Positions 1 to 8,255 of a stretch of DNA of 52,431 nucleotides are shown one piece after another; position 1 is the stretch's first letter; every line of letters begins with the position of its first letter. The position numbers and the translations under genes are program-made. The notes beneath the pieces were generated by a model. It had not been told where the DNA came from and did no database searches. It saw only the letters and a program-made list of their open reading frames with translations. This stretch comes from a virus: positions 1-52,431 of IMG/VR virus record IMGVR_UViG_3300008952_000071; one strand, given 5' to 3'.

Positions 1-450
1 TCTACACCACTCAACGTGTTTTAGTATTGGTATAATAGAATTAACATTATCAAAGTTACGATAGTATGTATTGAAATGATTGTGTGAATTGGTGGTTACA
101 TCCTCAATTAAAAGTGGTTCATTTTTACGTAAATAATGCATCATTTGTAAATCAAATACATTTTCCCACTCAACAAGATGTAATAATTTTTTCTTATCGT
201 AGGTATAAATATTTTTTGAAGTATTAGTCTTCTTTATATACTTCAAATTTAAATTTAGAGCATCAGAATGTCTAAATGGTAATACATATTCATCTGTATT
301 ATCATTTAATAACCTAATATATAACAAACATAATTTTGATTCAGATGGGTGTAGTTTATCATCACATTGTATCGGTAATACAACCGAATCTTCCATCTTA
401 AACTTTGTTATAAATTTTTCCCACTCCCTTGTGGATTCTACTATTACCAA
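1..450 (-). CDS. Unknown phage protein, C-terminal part outside window
   Basis: An open frame runs from a TTG at 450-448 to the left edge of the window (150 codons, no stop reached). The frame is closed just upstream by a TAA, and no ATG is available before residue 17. A GAGG lies a few bases before the TTG, so the TTG start overlapping the end of thyX by a few bases is the best choice. The protein begins LVIVESTREWEKFI and continues with alternating hydrophobic strands, including VVLPIQCDD and EYVLPFRHSDALNL. I do not recognise a family with confidence. The strand pattern and FDLQMMHYL block could fit an RNase H-fold exonuclease, but this is a guess. Position after thyX suggests nucleotide or DNA metabolism rather than virion structure. 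Confidence 0.6.
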   Translation of the reverse strand, partial: MVIVESTREWEKFITKFKMEDSVVLPIQCDDKLHPSESKLCLLYIRLLNDNTDEYVLPFRHSDALNLNLKYIKKTNTSKNIYTYDKKKLLHLVEWENVFDLQMMHYLRKNEPLLIEDVTTNSHNHFNTYYRNFDNVNSIIPILKHVEWCR

Positions 451-1145
451 TTATGTGCCTCACACCACAATTTAGTTGTTTTTGGAAATACTTCTTTCAT
501 CTGATTTAACAATACCTTAGCGTACTCTTGTATTTCTATCTGTGCAGTTTTTTCATTTCTTAGTTCAATAAAATTCATAACAGCTTGAAATGACGCTGTC
601 CAATAAACTTCTGTGTATTGGTTCAATGGTAATATGATTCTTGCTTGTTCTTTAGCAACTCCAAGATTAACAAGTTCTTCGTAAATTCTTTTTGTTTCAT
701 TTATACCTGTTCTATATAATGAACTTGCAGTTTCTTGTCCGTCATAGTCCAATTCCCCTTCTGATGCTTGTTTGTTATCTTGAGATTGTTTTCTCCATAC
801 TTCAGGCATATAAAAATCTTCAACTGGAACATATCTACCACTAATCTCATTCCAAGCGTGGTCTTTTGTTGAACTATTAGATGTAGTTTCAATACCAACT
901 ACATGCTTATATGCTTGTCTCATTACAAACTCAGGTGCCTTTATATGGAACTGAACTTGTAAATGTCTAAATGGTGAGTAGTGTTTGTGTTTAGCAAGAT
1001 AACGAACCAATCGTTCATCTGACTTATCGAATTTCTCTTTTCTCTTACCGAATGATACACGAGCAGAATTAACTACTGTTAAGTCTGTGCCAAGTGAATC
1101 TACAACCTCAATAAAACCTTTATCTAAGACTTTTGACTTTAACAT
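444..1145 (-). CDS. thyX: Flavin-dependent thymidylate synthase ThyX
   Basis: ThyX makes dTMP from dUMP using methylene-tetrahydrofolate as carbon donor and FAD/NADPH as reductant, supplying thymidine for phage DNA. The 233 residues match the usual ThyX length. Visible family marks are SPFRH (57-61), PEFVMRQAYKH (71-81) and WNEISGRY (98-105), which together correspond to the ThyX signature region that binds FAD and dUMP. The classical RHR is RQ-x-x-KH here, with about 16 residues before the NEISGRY part, a layout I associate with phage-type ThyX proteins. It is the only clear metabolic enzyme of the window and lies at the far end of the baseplate genes. The ATG at 1145 follows an AAAGG motif and a late-type intergenic motif. 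Confidence 0.95.
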   Translation of the reverse strand: MLKSKVLDKGFIEVVDSLGTDLTVVNSARVSFGKRKEKFDKSDERLVRYLAKHKHYSPFRHLQVQFHIKAPEFVMRQAYKHVVGIETTSNSSTKDHAWNEISGRYVPVEDFYMPEVWRKQSQDNKQASEGELDYDGQETASSLYRTGINETKRIYEELVNLGVAKEQARIILPLNQYTEVYWTASFQAVMNFIELRNEKTAQIEIQEYAKVLLNQMKEVFPKTTKLWCEAHNW

Positions 1146-1163
1146 AATATAACCTTTATTTAG

Positions 1164-1174
1164 AAATAAATAGT
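1164..1174 (-). promoter_or_regulatory. Intergenic late-promoter-like motif before thyX
   Basis: Coding-strand ACTATTTATTT sits in the 29-base gap before thyX. It is a weaker copy of the GATATTTATA motif found in most gaps of this window. The sequence just after it could also form a 7-bp AT hairpin (TTTATTT/AAATAAA). Promoter function is inferred from repetition and position only. Confidence 0.35.
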
Positions 1175-1801
1175 TTAGTATTTGTTCATACGTTCAAGCT
1201 TTTTTTCTAAAAGATACTTTTTTTCTTCTTTTGTTGAAATTCTATATTCATCCAACGCTGATATAGGTAACTCAGAAACACCTGGTACTATTCTATCAGC
1301 TTTTTGTATTTGATTTATATTTTTAGAAGAAACATCATCACGTTTACCTTTTATTTGCCATCTAATTTTAATTTTCTTATATGTGTCTGGTATACCCTTA
1401 AATCCTACAGGGTCAACTTCAGTAACTAACGCATTTTCAGTAGAAGCTGGTTTTACAAAACAACGTTCCATAAAACCTTTCTTAATATCAGATTTTTTAG
1501 CACTTGGTTTATGACTAACTGGAACATATCTATCACTCTTTTGTAAAGTTTTCTGATATCTTTTGTAGTCTGTTTCACCTTTGTGTCTCACAATCACTTC
1601 AGATTTAAATTCATTAAATTCCATTTCAGTTGCATAAATCTCTCTTCCATCAGGCATATAATATATGTGATATGGTATATTTGGACTAACCCACGCTTTA
1701 TCAATATATTTAAATGCATTTACACCAGTCTTACCTGCCATAGTTTCTATTCTATTAGCAGTTCTATTTAATTTTTTTAATAATCCAGTTGATTTAGGCA
1801 T
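1175..1801 (-). CDS. Unknown protein, probably baseplate-associated
   Basis: This 208-residue protein is not recognised. The N-terminal 25 residues are basic (MPKSTGLLKKLNRTANRIE) and the C-terminal 20 are Lys/Glu-rich (KKYLLEKKLERMNKY). The middle contains a YHIYYMPDGREIYATEMEF block that looks like a small beta-hairpin element. It starts six bases after the large hub-like gene ends and is followed by thyX, so it is probably the last gene of the baseplate unit and could be a small wedge or hub accessory protein. There is no signal peptide or membrane segment. Confidence 0.6.
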   Translation of the reverse strand: MPKSTGLLKKLNRTANRIETMAGKTGVNAFKYIDKAWVSPNIPYHIYYMPDGREIYATEMEFNEFKSEVIVRHKGETDYKRYQKTLQKSDRYVPVSHKPSAKKSDIKKGFMERCFVKPASTENALVTEVDPVGFKGIPDTYKKIKIRWQIKGKRDDVSSKNINQIQKADRIVPGVSELPISALDEYRISTKEEKKYLLEKKLERMNKY

Positions 1802-1806
1802 AATTA

Positions 1807-4800
1807 TTATATCTTAGATTTACCTGTTGTAGTCCAACGCCAATGTCCTACAGTTCCAAGAGCGGCTTGGTCTGCAGTTCGGTCAGCAGATTCTCGGTCT
1901 TTCTTTTTGATTGACGCTTGACCTCTATTTGTTTCTCTAACACTCCCATCCGTAAATGTTTTATATTGAACGGCTTCATATGTTACTGTCCACATCTCCG
2001 TAGTATATTCACCCTCTTTTACCGCATCGATTCTCCAACTATCATAAGTTGGTGGTATAGATGGGTCTTCAACAGCTGGTGGTGGTGGTTCTGGTAAATC
2101 TGAAAAATCTTCAAACTCATCAAAGCTGGTATCACCCTCATCAACATCCCCCTCTATATCTTCATCTGCACTTGGTATTTCAATTTTAGGTCTTACTGGT
2201 GGTGGTTCTGTTGGTTTTATATCACCACGTGCTAATCTTTCATCAACTTTTAATTCTTCATCCATCCAATCTTCATCTATTGGTAAATCATCTAATATAT
2301 CTTCTTCTTCTGATGGTATTGGAATCTTAGGTCGTGGTACTTGATTATTGTTATCAAAAGATTCTGCAGCTTCTTCTGTTTCAAGTTCTCTATGTTCCGC
2401 TTCAGTAACTTCATCAGTTGTTGGTGGGTCAACTGTACCAGTTTCATCAAGATTAACATTTTGTGCAATTTTAGCATGTCCTTCTTTTTTTACAATAGTA
2501 ATCTCATCACCTTTTATCACCGTAGGCCCATGTTCTGCCATTCTCATAAGTCCTCTAATAGTTGTAGTCCAACCATCAGTTCCTATGGAATGTGATATAT
2601 CTGTAGCTTGAAATGCAACCCAACCATCATATTCTGGTGGTAAATAACTTGTAGTAAACGCATTACCAGGAACTATACCACCTATTCCAGTAACTTGTAT
2701 TTCTATCTCCAATGGAATAAGTAATGGTCTAACATTATAAACACCAGTTGGACCAGTTGTTATCATCTTTCTCATTATACTTTTCCACTTATATTCGCCT
2801 TCGTCTTTTAAGTATCCTTTATCATTATACATTTTTTTATCATCATGTTTGGAGGTTGATATTGTTTCATTATTTTTAATTTTATCAATATTGGTTTGAA
2901 ATTCTTTCTCTTGTGCAAGTTTGTTTTTTTCTTCTTCTAATGCCTCATCTCTAGCTTTATTAGCATTATCATCAGTAGTAACATCCGTACTTTCTGCATT
3001 AGCTTTAGCTGTTATTAATAATGGTGGCCCATCATCAACACTTAGTGGTGAATTTGCATCAGATATGATATTGTCAATACTATCTCGGTCTCCATTATAA
3101 CCAAATGAACCATATTGCCACGCCATCTTCATATCACCAATAGATTGGTCTGGATGTTTACCTACAGCTTTACCATACCTAATAGACGATGGATTACCAG
3201 CAACAGCTGGAGCATTTCCTTTATTATTCGCTCCAAACATAGCCGCAGTTTGCATTGAACTTGGTAGTTTAGCTGTTAATGAATGGCCCTTTACAATACT
3301 CTTTTCATTCATTACATTGAATACAAACAACTTACCTTCTACTTTTCCATCAACTAATTTACTCACGCCCGTTGTAGTCTCTAATAAATTTTCTACCGTA
3401 TTTTCACTATGGTTTTCATCAATCACCATAACTCTACCAGCACCATGTTTTGTTGATGGTAATGTTGCATCAGTAACTTTTAGTTTCCAAATACCATAAT
3501 CTTCATTCATTCTATTAAATAAATTTTGCATACCACTTTCTATAGAAGTTACACCTATAAAGGATTCTTTTATTTCTTCCCAGTGTATTATAACATTTCT
3601 TAAAAATCCTTCTTCTGGATTATCTGGACAAGCAAAATTATCAAAACTTTTACCATCACCTGCATCTTCAAAATCCTTAACCATTTGAGTTATTTTTTCT
3701 GTATCATAATCTTTACTTATATCAATATTATTTGCTGTAACCCATTGTCCTTTAAATATAAATCTATCTGGATTAGAAGTAAGTAAACCTTCATGATTAC
3801 AAATTCTCACCGATTCCCATCTCCAAGACTCTTCTCCACCTTCATCACCAATTTCTTTTGGTTTACCATTTTCCATTACTGGTATAACACTTCTAAATGT
3901 AGAAAATAACCTACCATCAGTATTTACCTTACCTAAAAATTTACTTATAATATTATCTTCCATCCAACCCCAAGATACATAAGGCCCCACTGTTCTATTG
4001 ATTCCATCGGTTAATATGGTTTTCATTATTCCAGGTGGTTGGTCTGTAATTGGTCTTACACTTTTCCAAGCATTACCAAAAATTACACCAGGTTCCATAC
4101 ATAACCCAACAATCTCATCATCTAATTGTTCTACAAATTCTTCTAATGTTGGTGTATATCCACCAATTGTACTTCCACCCTCTTTTTCTTTTTCTTCAGT
4201 AGTTTTTTCTTCTGGGTCTGTGGATGGAGCTACTTCACTTTTTGTTTGTTGTCCTAAAGTATTTACACCCAAGGAAGTTACTTCTGTTGTACAATCAAAA
4301 CCACCATCATCACGAGTTTTCCATTCAAAGTTTTTGACAAGACCTGCCATGGCATCATATTTACCTTTATTAGCCCATATTCTTGATTGAATTGTATTAT
4401 AAGCTTCACCACTTTGAATTTCATCTTTACTAAAAAATTGTATAGCATTAAAATCTTCTATAGAACTCCAACCCCACTCCAACATAATTGGTTTACCATG
4501 ACCTAAGAAATGTGGTTGTAATCTTGCTACATCAGAATAAGAATGACAAACCCAATTTATTGTTGCATTTCGTATAGCTTTTGTACCACCAGCAAATTCA
4601 ACACTAACAGATGTTATGCCTGGTAATGGTCTAAATCTATCTTCATTTATTCTAACTTTACCACCAGTATCATATGTTAACTCGTTAGATGCTTGTTTAT
4701 CCCACAATACTCTATCGTACATTTCTGAAAACCCATTTAATGTTCTAAGTTTTAAAGCATCTTCTGGTGAATCAATAGTGTCTTTTACCAACTCACCACC

Positions 4801-5133
4801 TACTATACAAACACCATCCATACCACCACGCGGATTGTCTTCCAACATATATCCTTTACCATCTGTACCAAGTTTAATATCACCTACTTGTAATAATTTT
4901 CCATGTCGTTCTGCATTTTCTGGTGGTGCGTCTTTTTTAGTATAATAAGCATATTGTTGTGTAGAGTTTATAGGTGAAAACATCCTCACCCAAGGTGCTT
5001 TAGCATAAGTATCCTTTATAGCAGTACCAACACTACCTTGTGCTACATTCGCAGAAACATCTCTTACAAGAGCGTTTTCTGTTTTATGTAGTGTTTTCCT
5101 AACGTCTGGATGTATTTCCGAAAGGTTTAACAT
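1807..5133 (-). CDS. Large baseplate hub-like structural protein (gp27-type candidate)
   Basis: This 1108-residue protein lies at the end of the tail and baseplate genes. Near residues 170-225 it has ITSVSVEFAGG followed by NATINWVCHSYSDVARL and PIMLEWGWSS, a pattern I associate with the gp27-like hub domain of contractile-tail phages (the ring joining tube and spike). Around residues 800-870 there is another beta-rich region (PLEIEIQVTGIGGIVPGNAF). The segment from about 925 to 1045 is strongly acidic, with two copies of RPKI-(P/E)-IPS-x-E/D-EDI separated by Glu/Asp-rich linkers, then a Pro run (PEPPPP). The C-terminal ~60 residues form a basic cap. The assignment to gp27 rests on recalled local pattern and gene position; other baseplate roles remain possible. 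Confidence 0.55.
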   Translation of the reverse strand: MLNLSEIHPDVRKTLHKTENALVRDVSANVAQGSVGTAIKDTYAKAPWVRMFSPINSTQQYAYYTKKDAPPENAERHGKLLQVGDIKLGTDGKGYMLEDNPRGGMDGVCIVGGELVKDTIDSPEDALKLRTLNGFSEMYDRVLWDKQASNELTYDTGGKVRINEDRFRPLPGITSVSVEFAGGTKAIRNATINWVCHSYSDVARLQPHFLGHGKPIMLEWGWSSIEDFNAIQFFSKDEIQSGEAYNTIQSRIWANKGKYDAMAGLVKNFEWKTRDDGGFDCTTEVTSLGVNTLGQQTKSEVAPSTDPEEKTTEEKEKEGGSTIGGYTPTLEEFVEQLDDEIVGLCMEPGVIFGNAWKSVRPITDQPPGIMKTILTDGINRTVGPYVSWGWMEDNIISKFLGKVNTDGRLFSTFRSVIPVMENGKPKEIGDEGGEESWRWESVRICNHEGLLTSNPDRFIFKGQWVTANNIDISKDYDTEKITQMVKDFEDAGDGKSFDNFACPDNPEEGFLRNVIIHWEEIKESFIGVTSIESGMQNLFNRMNEDYGIWKLKVTDATLPSTKHGAGRVMVIDENHSENTVENLLETTTGVSKLVDGKVEGKLFVFNVMNEKSIVKGHSLTAKLPSSMQTAAMFGANNKGNAPAVAGNPSSIRYGKAVGKHPDQSIGDMKMAWQYGSFGYNGDRDSIDNIISDANSPLSVDDGPPLLITAKANAESTDVTTDDNANKARDEALEEEKNKLAQEKEFQTNIDKIKNNETISTSKHDDKKMYNDKGYLKDEGEYKWKSIMRKMITTGPTGVYNVRPLLIPLEIEIQVTGIGGIVPGNAFTTSYLPPEYDGWVAFQATDISHSIGTDGWTTTIRGLMRMAEHGPTVIKGDEITIVKKEGHAKIAQNVNLDETGTVDPPTTDEVTEAEHRELETEEAAESFDNNNQVPRPKIPIPSEEEDILDDLPIDEDWMDEELKVDERLARGDIKPTEPPPVRPKIEIPSADEDIEGDVDEGDTSFDEFEDFSDLPEPPPPAVEDPSIPPTYDSWRIDAVKEGEYTTEMWTVTYEAVQYKTFTDGSVRETNRGQASIKKKDRESADRTADQAALGTVGHWRWTTTGKSKI

Positions 5134-5141
5134 ACTTACCC

Positions 5142-5435
5142 TTATTTATTGATTTTTCTAAAATCGTCTAATATACTAGCTATATTTCTTGGTATACGAA
5201 TCTTTTCACCAATCTTTGGCCTTGATTCGTGGGAATAACCATTAGCTTTAGCAATTACCCACCATAAAGATGAATCTTTATAGTATTTATAAGCTAACCA
5301 ATCAAATCTCTCGAAGTCTCTAGCGAAATGAAAAGTATCAGTATCTTGTATTCTAATTTCTGGATACCTTGTTATTTTGTAACTACGTCTACCATTTTTA
5401 TCTTTTTTAATTTTTGTAAATTCGTATCTATTCAT
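5142..5435 (-). CDS. Small LysM-like baseplate wedge protein (gp53/tail protein X type)
   Basis: This 97-residue protein has the arrangement FERFDWLAYKYYKDSSLWWV (42-61), then IAKANGY and GEKIRIP near residues 62-82. That pattern (an aromatic helix, a WW pair and a closing G-x-x-I-R-I-P strand) is typical of LysM-like tail protein X and of the T4 gp53 baseplate wedge domain. Its start overlaps the last base of the upstream 939-residue protein gene, so the two are probably translated together. T4 gp53 is about twice as long, so only the core domain is present. It probably clamps the wedge or hub of the baseplate. Confidence 0.7.
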   Translation of the reverse strand: MNRYEFTKIKKDKNGRRSYKITRYPEIRIQDTDTFHFARDFERFDWLAYKYYKDSSLWWVIAKANGYSHESRPKIGEKIRIPRNIASILDDFRKINK

Positions 5436-8254
5436 TATGATGACCTTCTAATATCTGTTGGGCCTTGTACAGCTACTAAATCATTAACTACGGTCTCAAC
5501 ACCACCTATTCTAACAACTTCGTTGCCTTCTTCATTAGTAGATGGGTCGTTTAAAAATGTTTCATATGGTTTAGTACCATCCAACCAATCTAAATCAAAA
5601 TGTTTACCTGTCATTGATAACGCATAATTACCAATAAACTTAAATCCGATTTGTACTGTTACAAATTTTGGTAATTGTACTTTTTCTATTTGACTTGCAA
5701 GTAAATCTATATCCCAACCACCACTATCTTCTATAGTAAAACTAATATTATCTATTAAACCTGGTGTATTCTTATAAAGATTACCTATTGTCAATTCAAC
5801 AAATGGTGGTGTCATTAATCTACCACCTTGGTCTCCTACAGTCTTCCACGCCGGATAACCAAGACCCATTAAATAATTTAATTTTTCCCACAATGGAATC
5901 ATCTCTTGTTTTGTGTTTGGAAATACTTTAAAAGAGAATCCTATTGCTCTATCAGCACCACCATATGTATAAACTTTATCTGGTCTACCTATATATTGAG
6001 TTTCATTCCAATTTGGTGTAACAGCATCACTTATACCTTCAAGAGTTGCTCTAAATACAATCCATTTATTATTAACTAAATCTTTAAATTTAAATGGAAT
6101 AAAATCTGACTCTGAATCTTGTCCGTATGGTGTCATATTAACATTATCGGTCAACTCATTTGCATATTTATTTGTATGACCTTTCTTTATCAATCCAAGA
6201 GTATCATCCCATACTGGTTTCATACCTGGTTTACCAGGTTCACCAAGAGTATACATTATAGCTTTAGCATCTGTTCTCTTTTGTAACTCATTTTCCATTT
6301 TAACTGTATCACCATCTGGTGTTGTAAAAGACTCATCATTCTTTTCTCTTGGTGTCTTTAATGTCTTTTCATAAATAACCTCATCCCTTGGATTAGTTTC
6401 GCCTGGTAATTGTCCATACGAAGACATAGCATAATTTCTAATTGGGTCTCTATCATTTACAATACTTGGTGGTTGTGGTATTAATAATCTTTGTGGGTCA
6501 TCCTCATCAATTACTGGTTTTATAACACTACTTGGTATATTAAATTCTGATATACTATTAGGTTTAGAATCAACTACACTTAAATACCTTGCTTGATTAA
6601 CTTCTAATGAAGGAAATCTTTCTACGGGATTTGATTGACCACTAACACTACTTGGATGGTGTTTCCATATCATACCACGAGCAATTAATACAGACATACC
6701 ATTACCATCTTCTCTATTATCTGGCCACATTGACATATGATGATACTTACCAATATTAGTACCAACACCACTTTCCCAATCATCTGTTTGTATATCAGTT
6801 CCCCATAGGTTACTCCAAAATAATAATTGAGAATCTTCATTTCCAAGTGCAGATTGATTTAGTTCTTCACCCAAATCACCAACACTTTTCCATACAAGAC
6901 CTGGCCCTTGAGCTTTACCACTCATAATAATAGATAATGAATCTTGATATCTTGTATGTGGCCCACGATGTGCATCTCTAGCCCAATCCATCTCATTTAA
7001 ATGACCACCTACCCATCCAACTCCAGCGTAAGCTTTTTTACCAACACTCATTGCACCCTTACCAATTGTAACTGTTATATCTTTACCTTTACTCCATATA
7101 TTCTTAGTAGTAGTTTTAATCTTAGTCCAATCAATTTTAAATCCATTAGATTCATTTTGTAAAGTTTCTTTTGGTGCTTCAAGTTTAGCTCTTTGTTCAT
7201 TGTGTGGAAAGTATGTACGAAATCTTTCAAGTATTGGTGCAATTGTTTTCGACCCAGCAGTAAACGCTTCTTTTCCAAATTGGGCAGCATCACCTGCAAA
7301 ATGAATAGTACTCTTAGCCGCTCCTTGTAAAAAATCTAAAGCGGCTCCTGCGGCCTGTCCAACACCCTTTCCAGCGTCCGAACCTACCTTTTTCAAATCA
7401 CCAATTAAATCTTTAGCACCATCCATAGCTTCTATCAACGTAGTACTGAATGTTCCATGACTTCTTGCGTGTACCATTGGTACAATTGATACTAATCCCA
7501 ATGGATTCCAAGTTCTTGTATGTTGGAATGGATTTAATTTATAAAATATAAATTGTTTAACTCCAAATGTAATACCTTGTGGTGTAAATATAAATTTTCC
7601 TATCCTTTTAACATCATCAATTGTTCTACCAACCATAACACTAGCCATACCAATTCCTGGTATACCACTAACAGCATCAAGTCCTGCTTTACTACCAATA
7701 TCCTTTATAATAAAAGGTTGGTCAAATCCTATTACATTATTATCTCTATAAGGTAACTTATCATATTGTCCTTCGGTTGATAATTCTGTATCTATTGTTC
7801 CACTACTATTATATGAATTAAAAGCACTTGGTGTTTCTAAACTTGGAAAGTTAAATGGTTGTCTCGGACTTCTTTCTGCATTTGGGCTATTTTCTGTGGT
7901 AATATTAAACCAATCAATCAATTCTGGTCTTTCGTGTGTACTTATATCTGATAAGTTAAAAGGAATGATGTCTGGTCTTGATATATTAGACATTGTAACT
8001 GGTTCATATAAACCAACGTCTTGTCCAGCGGTATGTCTTCCTATTGGATTAGTATCAACCACTTCTGGTATACCATTTAAAGTAAATAATGTTGGTGGGC
8101 CTCCAAAATTCATTGTGAATCCAGTTGCATGTATATTTGGAAAGAAATCTACTGGTTGTGGTGCAGTAGCAGACCCCATATTATTACCAGATGGTGAACC
8201 AATTGGTTGTCCTGCTCCTTGTGATAAATCACTTACTAAATCTACTAATGCCAT
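5435..8254 (-). CDS. Tail/baseplate structural protein with tube-like C-terminal domain
   Basis: This 939-residue protein sits directly after the tape-measure gene and before the small LysM-like wedge gene. The N-terminal half has hydrophobic and Gly/Ala-rich stretches (VGSDAGKGVGQAAGAALDFL near 290-310) and a block ending NPLGLVSIVPMVHARSHGTF near 250-270. The C-terminal third (about 720-915) reads PFKFKDLVNNKWIVFRATLE, then a strand-rich segment with VYTYGGADRAIGFSFKV. This resembles the start of tail-tube-like folds seen in tube initiators such as gp48 and gp54. I infer a baseplate-to-tube joining protein, but the fold assignment needs structure prediction. Confidence 0.6.
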   Translation of the reverse strand: MALVDLVSDLSQGAGQPIGSPSGNNMGSATAPQPVDFFPNIHATGFTMNFGGPPTLFTLNGIPEVVDTNPIGRHTAGQDVGLYEPVTMSNISRPDIIPFNLSDISTHERPELIDWFNITTENSPNAERSPRQPFNFPSLETPSAFNSYNSSGTIDTELSTEGQYDKLPYRDNNVIGFDQPFIIKDIGSKAGLDAVSGIPGIGMASVMVGRTIDDVKRIGKFIFTPQGITFGVKQFIFYKLNPFQHTRTWNPLGLVSIVPMVHARSHGTFSTTLIEAMDGAKDLIGDLKKVGSDAGKGVGQAAGAALDFLQGAAKSTIHFAGDAAQFGKEAFTAGSKTIAPILERFRTYFPHNEQRAKLEAPKETLQNESNGFKIDWTKIKTTTKNIWSKGKDITVTIGKGAMSVGKKAYAGVGWVGGHLNEMDWARDAHRGPHTRYQDSLSIIMSGKAQGPGLVWKSVGDLGEELNQSALGNEDSQLLFWSNLWGTDIQTDDWESGVGTNIGKYHHMSMWPDNREDGNGMSVLIARGMIWKHHPSSVSGQSNPVERFPSLEVNQARYLSVVDSKPNSISEFNIPSSVIKPVIDEDDPQRLLIPQPPSIVNDRDPIRNYAMSSYGQLPGETNPRDEVIYEKTLKTPREKNDESFTTPDGDTVKMENELQKRTDAKAIMYTLGEPGKPGMKPVWDDTLGLIKKGHTNKYANELTDNVNMTPYGQDSESDFIPFKFKDLVNNKWIVFRATLEGISDAVTPNWNETQYIGRPDKVYTYGGADRAIGFSFKVFPNTKQEMIPLWEKLNYLMGLGYPAWKTVGDQGGRLMTPPFVELTIGNLYKNTPGLIDNISFTIEDSGGWDIDLLASQIEKVQLPKFVTVQIGFKFIGNYALSMTGKHFDLDWLDGTKPYETFLNDPSTNEEGNEVVRIGGVETVVNDLVAVQGPTDIRRSS

Positions 8255-8255
8255 A